From positions 1-16,984 of the forward strand of contig JAQBPP010000305.1 in the NCBI GenBank assembly GCA_028287455.1: 16,984 nt of DNA, given 5' to 3'. The translations under genes and the position numbers were made by a program. This DNA comes from Bacilli bacterium. GTDB lineage: Bacteria > Bacillota > Bacilli > Tumebacillales > JAQBPP01. Position 1 is the first letter of the stretch, and each line of letters starts with the position of its first letter. Below are positions 1 to 6,837 of this stretch, piece by piece. A model generated the notes under the pieces. It saw only the letters and a list, made by a program, of their open reading frames with translations, was not told where the DNA came from and did no database searches.

Positions 1-216
1 ATTCTGAAGACCCGTTTGATTCTGAAGACCCGTTTGATTCTGAAGACCCGTTTGGTTCTGACGAGCTGTTTGGTTCTGAAGACCCGTTTGGTTCTGAAGA
101 CCCGTTTGGTTGTGCCGACTTTGTTGATTTTGCTCAGCCGATTGGTGTTGCTGACCTGATTGGTTTTGAGCACTGTGCGAATGCTGCTGATTCAATTGGG
201 ATTGCTGATTCTCGTG
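1..216 (-). repeat. 18-bp tandem coding repeat (about 12 units, 6 well conserved)
   Basis: Units of 18 bp start at base 1. Positions 1-54 hold three identical copies, 55-72 is a diverged copy, and 73-108 holds two copies differing from the first type by one base. From 109 to 216 the period continues in degenerate form. Each unit encodes six residues on the minus strand (QTGLQN type). The gradient from perfect to degenerate copies suggests recent expansion at the left side. Confidence 0.9.
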
Positions 217-264
217 TGTTGCTTGTGTTCTTGTGGATTCTCCCTGCTGTTGGTTGCTTGACAC
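1..264 (-). CDS. Gln/Asn-rich hexapeptide-repeat protein, N-terminal part (runs off left edge)
   Basis: An open frame of 88 codons runs from a GTG at 264 down to base 1 without a stop, so the C-terminal part lies outside the window. The start is chosen because AGGAGG (278-273 on the minus strand) stands 8 bases before the GTG. The N-terminal ~16 residues are polar (MSSNQQQGESTRTQAT). After them the protein is built of six-residue units, degenerate at first (consensus Q-[ST]-x-x-Q-N) and nearly perfect near the edge (QTGLQN, with one QTARQN). No signal peptide or membrane segment is visible in the part present. Such polar repeats occur in surface, spore-coat and low-complexity linker proteins, but nothing here identifies the function. 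The coding call is supported by the good ribosome binding site and by an 18-bp repeat that keeps the frame; the role is unknown. Confidence 0.75.
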   Translation of the reverse strand, partial: MSSNQQQGESTRTQATHENQQSQLNQQHSHSAQNQSGQQHQSAEQNQQSRHNQTGLQNQTGLQNQTARQNQTGLQNQTGLQNQTGLQN

Positions 265-334
265 GAAAAATTCCTCCTAATAGACCTGTTTACCCTTTAA
301 TATGGACAATCCGCTGTGAAACATTCAGTCAAAT

Positions 335-363
335 CTGTCGGATCGGTGCGTACCATTTATAAT
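335..363 (+). promoter_or_regulatory. Putative sigma-A promoter for the small protein at 400
   Basis: A perfect -10 box TATAAT lies at 358-363. The -35 at 335-340 (CTGTCG) is weak, with 17 bases between the two. It sits inside the longer open frame that begins at 316, which supports the later start at 400. Confidence 0.45.
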
Positions 364-399
364 AGCTCTCACGAAGCTGGGCAGATGGAGGCGATCAGG

Positions 400-639
400 A
401 TGAAATTTTTCAAAAGATGGTCAATCGCAGCTGTTAAGAAAAGAACACTGGCAGTAGAACGTGTCAAAGATGTCCTATATGAATCACGAAAAGACGGACA
501 GTATCTGGTGCATGTGTTTGTCGATGGATTAACCGAGCGCCTGGAGGCCATTTTGCAGCCAAAGATTAAAAAGGCGGTCGGGCGGCTGCCAAAAGGGGTC
601 ACTGTGGACGTGCTTCTCTATCGGAAACAGGCCAGCTAG
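400..639 (+). CDS. Small basic protein of unknown function (79 aa)
   Basis: I do not recognise this protein. The frame could begin at 316, but the ATG at 400 is preferred because GGAGG (387-391) is 8 bases upstream and a TATAAT box lies between the two candidate starts. The product begins MKFFKRW and is rich in Lys/Arg. It looks like a compact alpha/beta fold: a helix-rich first half (residues 1-30), a strand-like QYLVHVFV stretch around 38-45, an amphipathic helix around 48-65 and a final strand VTVDVLLYR. There is no membrane segment or signal peptide. It lies between the divergent repeat-protein gene and the aldo/keto reductase, and no operon link is evident. Confidence 0.6.
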   Translation: MKFFKRWSIAAVKKRTLAVERVKDVLYESRKDGQYLVHVFVDGLTERLEAILQPKIKKAVGRLPKGVTVDVLLYRKQAS

Positions 640-656
640 AAGTGTTGTATACTGTA

Positions 657-684
657 TTGCTATTTCGAATTCTATCTATAGAAT
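657..684 (+). promoter_or_regulatory. Promoter/operator region of the aldo/keto reductase gene
   Basis: TTGCTA (657-662) and TAGAAT (679-684), 16 bases apart, form a plausible promoter. An inverted repeat of 7-bp arms, ATTCTAT-ct-ATAGAAT (669-684), overlaps the -10 region and is a candidate operator. Binding by any repressor is inference. Confidence 0.4.
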
Positions 685-725
685 AGTAAGTAGTTCTGGG
701 ATCTTATACATATGGAGGGAACTGC

Positions 726-1664
726 ATGAAATATCGCCATTTAGGAAGAACTGGTTTAAAAGTAAGTGAGATTAGCTTAGGAAGTTGGCTCACTTACGGT
801 GGATATGTAGAAAAAAACAATGCGGTGGAATCCATTCGCAAAGCTTATGAATTAGGAATTAACTTCTTTGATACTGCTAACATGTACGAGCGTGGGGAAG
901 CGGAGAAAGTCGTTGGAGAAACCTTAAGGTCCTATCCGCGTGAATCCTATGTGCTGGCTACCAAAGTATTTAACGCAATGGGCGATGGACCCAATGATCG
1001 GGGTTTGTCACGCAAACACATTATGGAACAATGTGAAGCCAGTCTTAAACGGCTTGGTCTGGATTACATGGATATCTACTATTGCCATCGTTATGATCCA
1101 AACACCCCGTTGGAGGAAACTCTGCGTGCTTTAGACGATCTGGTCACCCAAGGCAAAGTGTTATATGTCGGGGTTAGCGAATGGACAGCCGCACAAATGG
1201 TGGAAGCGCATGCAATTGCTGACCGTTTGCTGTTAGACCCCGTTGTGGTGAATCAACCCAGATATAACATGCTGCATCGCGCGATCGAAAAAGAAATTAT
1301 TCCAGTCGGAATTCAAAAAGGAATCAGTCAAGTGGTTTTCTCACCGCTGGCGCAAGGACTGTTAACCGGCAAATACAAATCTGTCACTGAAATTCCTGCC
1401 GGAAGCCGCGCAGACGTCAAGACAGGTCTGCGCAAGTCAATTACGGATGATTTGATTAACAAAGTGAATCGGTTGTCAGACGTGGCTGCAGGCATTGGCG
1501 CATCTGTCGGTCAACTGGCATTAGCCTGGACCCTCCGTGGGCCGAATGTTTGCAGTGCACTGATTGGCGCGAGTCGTCCTGAGCAAGTCGAGGAGAATGC
1601 CAAAGCGGCTGACATCGTGCTGTCGGAAGAGATTTTGGCGAAGATTGATGAGATTTTGGTCTAA
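726..1664 (+). CDS. Aldo/keto reductase (Kv-beta/YghZ-like), 312 aa
   Basis: This is an NADP(H)-dependent oxidoreductase of the aldo/keto reductase superfamily. It presumably reduces an aldehyde or ketone in the cytoplasm; the physiological substrate cannot be told. The catalytic tetrad is complete: Asp49 and Tyr54 in FFDTANMYE, Lys80 in LATK and His121 in YYCHRYD. The N-terminal MKYRHLGRTGLKVSEISLG is typical of the potassium-channel-beta-like group. The C-terminal GASRPEQVEENAKA (about 281-294) is the usual NADPH-phosphate-binding segment. Length is normal for the family. GGAGGG (714-719) stands 6 bases before the ATG, and a strong terminator follows, so the gene is probably a single transcription unit. 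Confidence 0.95.
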   Translation: MKYRHLGRTGLKVSEISLGSWLTYGGYVEKNNAVESIRKAYELGINFFDTANMYERGEAEKVVGETLRSYPRESYVLATKVFNAMGDGPNDRGLSRKHIMEQCEASLKRLGLDYMDIYYCHRYDPNTPLEETLRALDDLVTQGKVLYVGVSEWTAAQMVEAHAIADRLLLDPVVVNQPRYNMLHRAIEKEIIPVGIQKGISQVVFSPLAQGLLTGKYKSVTEIPAGSRADVKTGLRKSITDDLINKVNRLSDVAAGIGASVGQLALAWTLRGPNVCSALIGASRPEQVEENAKAADIVLSEEILAKIDEILV

Positions 1665-1680
1665 CAACGCTGACAGAGAT

Positions 1681-1725
1681 AAACAGGGAGCAACTGTAGG
1701 AAACAGTGCTCCCTGTTTTACTTTT
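1681..1725 (+). terminator. Rho-independent terminator after the aldo/keto reductase
   Basis: A long hairpin has arms AAACAGGGAGC and GCTCCCTGTTT, continued inward by ACTGT/ACAGT with one bulged A, around an AGGAA loop. It is followed by TTTTACTTTT. It lies between convergent genes. Because the base of the stem carries A on one side and T on the other, it may also act on the opposing lipoprotein transcript. Confidence 0.9.
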
Positions 1726-1742
1726 GCCTATAACTGCAACCG

Positions 1743-2672
1743 TTACCCGTGATAGGGGCTCATGGAGACGGCCATATCCAGCGCCGTTTCGATGCTGTTT
1801 ACACTCGGTGTATTGCAGCGGGTCTGGTAAATGACATTGCCAACCTGCCAATTGACAAAAGTTTGAATGTCATGCGGGGTAAAGGACGATACTTGCAGCA
1901 CGACAACTCCTTCTCCTTTTGCGGCTGGGGCAGGCAGAGAATGCGTATCCAGATAAGCCACAACTTGTTTGGCCTCATTGACTGGCAATTCTAACGATTC
2001 ATTTACACTGACCTCCAGCTTCCAATTGCCTTCTTGCCAGAGAATCATCGCGAATTTGCTGGTGGTCTTCGCAGTCGGATTATTTGAGGTGAATTTATAA
2101 TAGTTTCCGGTGATTCCTTTGCCAAGATCTACTGTGCCCGACTCCAGCTGGCCAGTTTGTGGTCCATACTTGGATGTATCGGTGGCATCCACATAACCGG
2201 CAGTAGTGAGGATGGATTGCTGTGCATCGTTTGCCGAGGCGTACCCGTTTCCCGAGAAGCCGCCTAAAGGAGTTCCATCCTGAAAAAATTGTACGTTATA
2301 CGAGGGCATAGGGCTTGCTGTGGACCAGTTGCGCTGCGTGATTACTGAAGAGCCTGACGAGGGTGTGGGAATCACGGACGGCGCCAGGAGTGAGACTGGT
2401 GGATTCTGGCTAAAGCTGGTCATCGCGTCATGTATAAGCTGGCGAAGATCCGATGTGCCTTGACTTGCAGGCAGATTCCCTTGCGGCACATTTGTTCCCG
2501 TTTGCGCTCCAGGATTATTCGCAGACATACTGCTGGAATTGCTGGACTGGTTTTGCTGCCCGGCGGGAAGTTGGTTAGGTTGGTTTGGCGCGGGCGCTGC
2601 TTTTTGGCTGCAGCCTACCATCACTAAACCAATCAACGCGGATAACGCGTACAACGGGATGCTCTTTTTCAT
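1743..2672 (-). CDS. Putative lipoprotein of unknown function, 309 aa
   Basis: The N terminus MKKSIPLYALSALIGLVMVGC is a lipoprotein signal peptide: two lysines, a hydrophobic stretch and lipobox MVGC with Cys21 as the lipidated residue. The mature protein should therefore be anchored on the outer face of the membrane. Residues 22 to about 75 are a Gln/Asn/Ser/Pro-rich linker, and a folded domain with Trp/Tyr/Phe-rich strands follows (about 110-309). I recognise no domain. GGAGG (2684-2680) is 7 bases before the ATG. The gene is convergent with the aldo/keto reductase and divergent from the AEC transporter; no functional link is evident. Confidence 0.85.
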   Translation of the reverse strand: MKKSIPLYALSALIGLVMVGCSQKAAPAPNQPNQLPAGQQNQSSNSSSMSANNPGAQTGTNVPQGNLPASQGTSDLRQLIHDAMTSFSQNPPVSLLAPSVIPTPSSGSSVITQRNWSTASPMPSYNVQFFQDGTPLGGFSGNGYASANDAQQSILTTAGYVDATDTSKYGPQTGQLESGTVDLGKGITGNYYKFTSNNPTAKTTSKFAMILWQEGNWKLEVSVNESLELPVNEAKQVVAYLDTHSLPAPAAKGEGVVVLQVSSFTPHDIQTFVNWQVGNVIYQTRCNTPSVNSIETALDMAVSMSPYHG

Positions 2673-2717
2673 CAGAATACCTCCATACTACATACACATT
2701 TTTACTAAACTATGTAT

Positions 2718-2748
2718 TTGACGAGTATCTACCTGAAAACGTTACAAT
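2718..2748 (+). promoter_or_regulatory. Putative promoter for the AEC carrier gene
   Basis: TTGACG (2718-2723) and TACAAT (2743-2748) are separated by 19 bases, slightly long. If used, transcription would start near 2755, leaving almost no leader before the ATG at 2760. Confidence 0.4.
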
Positions 2749-2759
2749 AGCAGTAGGAG

Positions 2760-3680
2760 ATGATTCAGCTGAACACTTATTGGAGCACCGCGGCGACCGT
2801 TACACTTCCGATTATGATCGCGGTCATTTGCGGTGTTTTGTTAAACCGATTTCGCAGCATTGATACAAAAACGCTAATTGATGTAAGCTTGTATGTATTG
2901 TCGCCCTGCCTGGTGCTCTATGCGCTAGTGGATGGAGGAGGAACCATGGGCAGCGTGCTGGCTGTCCTTGAATTCACAGTGCTGAATATGTCACTTTTGT
3001 GGGGCATCAGCACGATCTGTGGCCGTCTCGCACGCTTTCAGCCGCCAGTTCGTTCAGCTCTCACCATGACAACCGTGTTCAGCAATTGCGTCAATTACGG
3101 TCTGCCGGTCGTATTGCTGGCGTATGGCACAAAGGGGTTTGCACTTGCTGCAATCTACGTGATTCCACAGATCGTATTAGTGAACAGTCTAGGGATTTAT
3201 ATTGCCTCCAGTGCAACCCGAAGTCCACTGTCCGCCTTGCGAGAAGTGCTTAAAATGCCGGTAGTTTATGCAGCTGCTGCAGGTTGTGTGATGCTGCTGC
3301 TGCATTTGCATTGGCCTCAAGGGTTGGATAGTACGTTTCATGTGCTGGGTGGTGGTTATTCGGCTGTTGTCCTGATCGTGCTTGGCGTACAATTGGGCCG
3401 AGCCAACTGGCGTGGATTCAAAAGATTGGATTTGTGGATGGCGGTCGCACTGCGTGTGGTGGCAGTACCGCTTGTAACTGAACTTTGTCTATGGATCCTG
3501 CACATTCACGGCCTGCTCGGTTCAGTCTTGTTTCTGGAAGCCAGCATGCCAGCTGCTGCCAATGCGTCGATCATGGTCGAACGATTCGGGGGAGACAAGA
3601 GCCTGGTGGCGATGACGGTTGCTATCACCACGGTGATCAGTTTCTTCCTGCTGCCGCTGGAAATACTACTTGGTTCCTAA
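2760..3680 (+). CDS. AEC (auxin efflux carrier) family transporter, 306 aa
   Basis: A very hydrophobic protein with about ten predicted membrane spans. Its N-terminal layout (TLPIMIAVICGVLLNRF, then DVSLYVLSPCLVLYAL) and a mid-protein NCVNYGLPVVLLAYG segment are typical of the bacterial AEC/Mem_trans family. The C-terminal half keeps the SMPAAANASIMVERFGGD motif seen near the end of these carriers. Relatives export or import small organic anions such as malate or malonate, but the substrate here cannot be inferred. The ATG at 2760 directly abuts AGGAG (2755-2759), which is too close for normal use; the next in-frame ATG (2814) would cut into the first span, and a CTG at 2769 would be correctly spaced. 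The acetyltransferase gene follows after 16 bases, suggesting co-transcription. Confidence 0.88.
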   Translation: MIQLNTYWSTAATVTLPIMIAVICGVLLNRFRSIDTKTLIDVSLYVLSPCLVLYALVDGGGTMGSVLAVLEFTVLNMSLLWGISTICGRLARFQPPVRSALTMTTVFSNCVNYGLPVVLLAYGTKGFALAAIYVIPQIVLVNSLGIYIASSATRSPLSALREVLKMPVVYAAAAGCVMLLLHLHWPQGLDSTFHVLGGGYSAVVLIVLGVQLGRANWRGFKRLDLWMAVALRVVAVPLVTELCLWILHIHGLLGSVLFLEASMPAAANASIMVERFGGDKSLVAMTVAITTVISFFLLPLEILLGS

Positions 3681-3696
3681 AAGAGGTTGAGAGGAA

Positions 3697-4188
3697 ATGG
3701 TTATTGTAAGAGATGCTGCACTGGATGATTTGTCTGCTATTTTGAATATATATAATCGGGCGATTTTAACAACTACAGCCACTTTTGACCTGGAAGAGCA
3801 AACACTGGAGCAGCGAAAAGACTGGTTTTCCCACTATGGCGGCAGATTTCCGCTGTTGGTGGCTGAATACAATGGGCAAGTCGTCGGATACAGCAGCCTG
3901 TCCTCTTTTCGCAGCAAAGAAGCATTTGCTAGCACGGTAGAATCCTCCGTTTATATTGACGAAAACCATCGCGGTTTAGGGATCGGCAAACTGCTGTTGA
4001 CCGCACTTTTGCAAAGAGCTTCAGCGCTGGGCCATCATGTAGTGATTGCAGGAATCACTGGTGGAAATGAGATCAGTATTCATCTGCATGAATCATTTGG
4101 ATTTGAACTTGTGGGCTGTTTTAAAGAGGTTGGCTACAAATTTGACAGCTGGCAGGACGTCATTTTCTATCAGCTCATACTGCCCTAA
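3697..4188 (+). CDS. GNAT N-acetyltransferase, phosphinothricin acetyltransferase-like, 163 aa
   Basis: A GNAT fold that transfers acetyl from acetyl-CoA to an amine. Features seen are the N-terminal VRDAALDDLSAILNIYNRAI, the TTTATFDLE and LLVAEYNGQVVGYSSLSSFR segments, Glu82 in the VESSVYI strand, and the acetyl-CoA pyrophosphate loop HRGLGIG (91-97). Together these match the PAT/YwnH subgroup, which acetylates phosphinothricin, methionine sulfoximine or related amino-acid analogues. The length (163 aa) fits that subgroup. Two purine-rich sites precede the start, GAGAGG close by at 3689-3694 and AGAGG at 3682-3686. The gene probably shares a transcript with the upstream carrier. The real substrate may be a cell metabolite rather than an antibiotic. 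Confidence 0.85.
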   Translation: MVIVRDAALDDLSAILNIYNRAILTTTATFDLEEQTLEQRKDWFSHYGGRFPLLVAEYNGQVVGYSSLSSFRSKEAFASTVESSVYIDENHRGLGIGKLLLTALLQRASALGHHVVIAGITGGNEISIHLHESFGFELVGCFKEVGYKFDSWQDVIFYQLILP

Positions 4189-4246
4189 CTGAAAAATGAC
4201 AAAAAAGATGTGAAGATCTGTCCTATCCAAAACAACCGCCTAACCA

Positions 4247-4265
4247 CTATAATTTTTTATAGAAT
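4247..4265 (+). promoter_or_regulatory. Palindromic promoter region before the dehydrogenase
   Basis: CTATAA-tttt-TTATAG (4247-4262) is a 6-bp-arm inverted repeat. It contains a TATAAT box (4248-4253) and runs into TATAGAAT (4258-4265), the same octamer found before the aldo/keto reductase. No good -35 was seen. Confidence 0.35.
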
Positions 4266-4297
4266 ACGCCGTAATCGGGTGCAGAGGAGTTTTTGAG

Positions 4298-5329
4298 ATG
4301 GTAAGAAGAATGTCAGTTCCTCCCATGGAACTAGTAGCGCATGATGGTCCGGGAACTCAGCTGTGTGCAGTTGTCGAAGAAGTTGGAACGATTACTGTGA
4401 AGCGAGCGCTTATTCCTGAGCCAGCAGACGGTGAAGTTAGAATCAAGATCAAATGGGTTGGCATTTGCGGTAGTGACGTCGAAGTGTTTCGGGGCGCGCG
4501 TGAACCAGAGTTTATTACCTACCCCACCCGACTCGGCCATGAGGTGGCAGGAATCGTGGATAAGGCAGGCAAGAATGTTACTGGTGTTAAGGAAGGCGAT
4601 CATGTCGCGTTGCGCTATGTTTGGGGCGCTTTTGCAGAATATGTTTGCTGCAGCCCTTTCTCGGTCAAAGTGCTGCCAAAGGAGCTGCCCTTGATCGAAG
4701 GGTCTTTAATTGAGGTGCTGCCTGGAATTATTCACGCTGCCGAACTTGGCGATATCTCTCCGAACAAAAATGTACTGATTATGGGCCAAGGGGTCAGCGG
4801 TCTGGTCATGACGCAGGTCATTAGTTTGTACAGCCCTCGCAATTTGGTTGTCACCGATTTGTTTGACGAAAAACTCGAGCTTGCGAAAAAATACGGAGCT
4901 ACGCATACTTACAAACTGCCTCATTCTGATGCCGCCACGATGGATATTGTCGGTAAGGATTTTCCTGATGGATTCGATGTCGTCATCCCTTGCTTATTAG
5001 AAGGAGACGGCATGGTCGATGCGATTAATGCAGCTGCACAAAACGGACGCATTGTCATGTACGGATGTATTGGTACTTGTCATAAACCAGTCGACTTTTT
5101 TAAAGTTCATAAGAAACGCCTCGACATATTCTCAACTGAACCCAAGCGCGACATCGACAATCGCCGCTATTTTGATCAAGGGTTGCAGCTCGTGCTGGAC
5201 GGTTTGGTCAACACGGAAGAAATGATCACGCACGTCGTGAAGCTGCAGGACGTAGCCAAAGCCATGCAATTGCGCAATGAGCACAAAGGCGACACCATCC
5301 ACGTGATGATCGACTGTGAAGCGGAGTAA
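4298..5329 (+). CDS. Medium-chain alcohol/polyol dehydrogenase lacking the structural-zinc lobe, 343 aa
   Basis: A zinc-type medium-chain dehydrogenase (MDR superfamily; sorbitol/threonine dehydrogenase-like) that would oxidise a secondary alcohol with NAD(H). The catalytic zinc ligands are visible: Cys57 in VGICGSD, His81 and Glu82 in LGHEV, and Glu139 in SLIEVLPG. The Rossmann motif GQGVSG is at 163-168, and Asp187 at the end of the next strand (VVTDLFDEK) favours NAD over NADP. Between GDHVALRY and WGAFAEYV, around residue 108, the usual ~30-residue lobe with four cysteines that binds the structural zinc is absent. GAGGAG (4284-4289) is 8 bases before the ATG. The gene appears monocistronic and the substrate is unknown. 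Confidence 0.9.
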   Translation: MVRRMSVPPMELVAHDGPGTQLCAVVEEVGTITVKRALIPEPADGEVRIKIKWVGICGSDVEVFRGAREPEFITYPTRLGHEVAGIVDKAGKNVTGVKEGDHVALRYVWGAFAEYVCCSPFSVKVLPKELPLIEGSLIEVLPGIIHAAELGDISPNKNVLIMGQGVSGLVMTQVISLYSPRNLVVTDLFDEKLELAKKYGATHTYKLPHSDAATMDIVGKDFPDGFDVVIPCLLEGDGMVDAINAAAQNGRIVMYGCIGTCHKPVDFFKVHKKRLDIFSTEPKRDIDNRRYFDQGLQLVLDGLVNTEEMITHVVKLQDVAKAMQLRNEHKGDTIHVMIDCEAE

Positions 5330-5347
5330 GTATCATAAACCATAAAG

Positions 5348-5375
5348 AGACGGTGAATCTACAGCTGCCGTCTTG
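5348..5375. terminator. Possible weak hairpin between convergent genes
   Basis: AGACGG and CCGTCT form a 6-bp stem around a 14- to 16-base loop in the short gap between the dehydrogenase and the minus-strand cyclase. The T-tract is poor on the plus strand and short (CTTTAT) on the minus strand. Confidence 0.25.
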
Positions 5376-5386
5376 CCCACTATACT

Positions 5387-6043
5387 TTAGTTATAAACAA
5401 TACAATTTTTCCTAGTCTTCGCCTGATAAAGAGCTTGATCAGCTTGCTCAAACAGCTGGGATTTTGTCTGTCCCTCCTGTAATGTACTGAGCCCAATGGA
5501 AGCAGTTGGTTGTTTTGTGATCTCTCCGAAGTGGGCAGATTCAATGGAGTTTTTAATTCGTGCAGCAACTGCAGATACTTCTTTAGTATTCACTTCTGCC
5601 ATAAGGATCGCATATTCTTCGCCGCCCCAACGGGAGACGATATCTGTTGGTCGAACATTGCGAAGAATGATTTGAGCAGTTTCGTTAATCAGATGATCAC
5701 CAAAGGAATGTCCATAATGATCGTTAAAATATTTTAGATCATCTAAATCGATTAAAATCATTGAGAAAGGTGTCTGGTTTACTGAAAACCTCAGAAGAGA
5801 TTCTTCGAAATATCTACGGTTATATAGATTCGTTAAAGGATCTCTAATTGATAATTCTGTTAACAGTTCAATTCTTCGCTGCGTACTGATTAGGTTAAAA
5901 GATCCAAGCAGAAATAGCAGAGTTAAATATGAATTCCATAGCCATAAGTTTTGTCCAAAAATTCTGTGTAAGAGAATGGTAATGACAAACATCCCGACGA
6001 TAAGACCCAATTTTCTCCTTGAGCTTAACATCAAAGAAAACAT
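5387..6043 (-). CDS. Membrane diguanylate cyclase (GGEEY, with I-site), 218 aa
   Basis: It makes cyclic di-GMP from two GTP at the membrane. Two hydrophobic segments (about 11-29 and 36-53) form a short hairpin anchor with no extracellular sensor domain. The GGDEF domain follows from SIRDPLTNLYNRRYFE (65-80), with metal-binding Asp99 in LIDLDD, the nucleotide segment FNDHYGHSFGD and the active-site motif GGEEY at 140-144. The product-inhibition I-site RPTD (131-134) is exactly five residues before the motif, so an active, feedback-controlled enzyme is expected. AGAGGGG lies 7 bases before the ATG. The gene lies 19 bases downstream of the SGDEF-RHH gene on the same strand, consistent with an operon. 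Confidence 0.92.
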   Translation of the reverse strand: MFSLMLSSRRKLGLIVGMFVITILLHRIFGQNLWLWNSYLTLLFLLGSFNLISTQRRIELLTELSIRDPLTNLYNRRYFEESLLRFSVNQTPFSMILIDLDDLKYFNDHYGHSFGDHLINETAQIILRNVRPTDIVSRWGGEEYAILMAEVNTKEVSAVAARIKNSIESAHFGEITKQPTASIGLSTLQEGQTKSQLFEQADQALYQAKTRKNCIVYN

Positions 6044-6062
6044 AAAATAGCCCCTCTCGACT

Positions 6063-6689
6063 TTACCGCTTGTCGTATTTTCTCAACAAGTCTTCTAATG
6101 CTTCACGAAGTAAAATGGATTCCTTTTTGCTTTGAATTTCTGCCAAGGCTTTAAGTCGTCTCAAACTGGTCGAAGAGTAGTAACAGGATTTCAATACCAT
6201 TTCTTCATTCGGTGGAAGAGCAACCTGGTTGCGTCCGATTTCTTTTGCTGTCATTAAAGCAGACTCAGCAGCACGGGTTAAAGATTCAAAGTCTTTTGCA
6301 TCACGAGGATGTTGTGCAACTCCAACGGTTAATGTAATTTGACGGTTTTTTGGAAGCCCATGGAAATTTTGATTGTCTGCAACCTTCGCACGTATTGTCT
6401 CCATTTTAAGGAAAGCTTGTTCAAGTGAGTAATCCGGCAGTAGTATTGCAAATTCGTCTCCAGAAACCCTATAGGCTTGTTCAGGGAAATGATTAGAGAG
6501 GATGGACGCCAATGCCTGCAGCACTTTATCTCCTTCAGCACTTCCCAAGTCATCATTGATCTCCTTAAAATGATCCACATCTAAAAAAGCGACAGCAACG
6601 TTTTCCTCCTCGTGCATGTATTTTGTTAAGTTGATCTCAAGTGCTTTTCGGTCGGATAACCCGGTTAAAGAATCTATATGTTTTTCCAT
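6063..6689 (-). CDS. SGDEF-domain protein fused to a C-terminal ribbon-helix-helix domain, 208 aa
   Basis: Residues 1-160 form a GGDEF domain: DSLTGLSDRKALE at 6-18, metal ligands Asp37 and Asp39 in FLDVDHF, the nucleotide segment INDDLGSAEGD (44-54), active-site motif SGDEF at 76-80, and the closing AAESALMTAKEIGRNQV. The first Gly of the motif is Ser, and the I-site position holds HFPE instead of RxxD, so feedback inhibition is unlikely and activity is uncertain. Residues about 166-208 fit a ribbon-helix-helix DNA-binding domain: strand VLKSCYY, helix SLRRLKALAEIQ, turn, helix SILLREALEDLLRKY. There is no membrane segment, so it should be a cytoplasmic regulator, dimeric as RHH proteins are. 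It is first in an operon with the membrane cyclase. GGGGTG precedes the start. The GGDEF call is firm; the RHH call rests on pattern reading. Confidence 0.85.
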   Translation of the reverse strand: MEKHIDSLTGLSDRKALEINLTKYMHEEENVAVAFLDVDHFKEINDDLGSAEGDKVLQALASILSNHFPEQAYRVSGDEFAILLPDYSLEQAFLKMETIRAKVADNQNFHGLPKNRQITLTVGVAQHPRDAKDFESLTRAAESALMTAKEIGRNQVALPPNEEMVLKSCYYSSTSLRRLKALAEIQSKKESILLREALEDLLRKYDKR

Positions 6690-6701
6690 ATAATCACCCC
6701 G

Positions 6702-6751
6702 ATATATTTATATATATAGATTAATGTATATATCCTGGTATGTAAATATAT
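6702..6751. promoter_or_regulatory. AT-rich inverted repeat upstream of the SGDEF-RHH operon
   Basis: ATATATTTA (6702-6710) and TAAATATAT (6743-6751) form a spaced inverted repeat just upstream of the minus-strand start at 6689. The region also holds TTTACA and TATATA-type boxes on the minus strand, so the operon promoter probably lies here. A role as an RHH operator is inference; AT-rich sequence gives such repeats easily. Confidence 0.3.
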
Positions 6752-6837
6752 AAAACTAGTTATATTCCGAGCACCAGCGTCTGTCGCTTGTTTCAGGAAC
6801 CACTCATTGACCATTGTATCCACTTCAGTCGTTTTGC

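Noticed and set aside
1..126. CRISPR-like direct repeats
   Set aside because: The 18-bp units are contiguous without spacers and keep a single protein reading frame, so this is a coding tandem repeat.
316..399. Earlier ATG start for the small unknown protein
   Set aside because: It has no ribosome binding site, and a perfect TATAAT lies downstream of it, while the ATG at 400 has GGAGG at 8 bases.
1456..1851. 131-codon open frame on the minus strand
   Set aside because: It is antisense to the end of the aldo/keto reductase gene and spans the terminator and the lipoprotein 3' end; it is a shadow frame.
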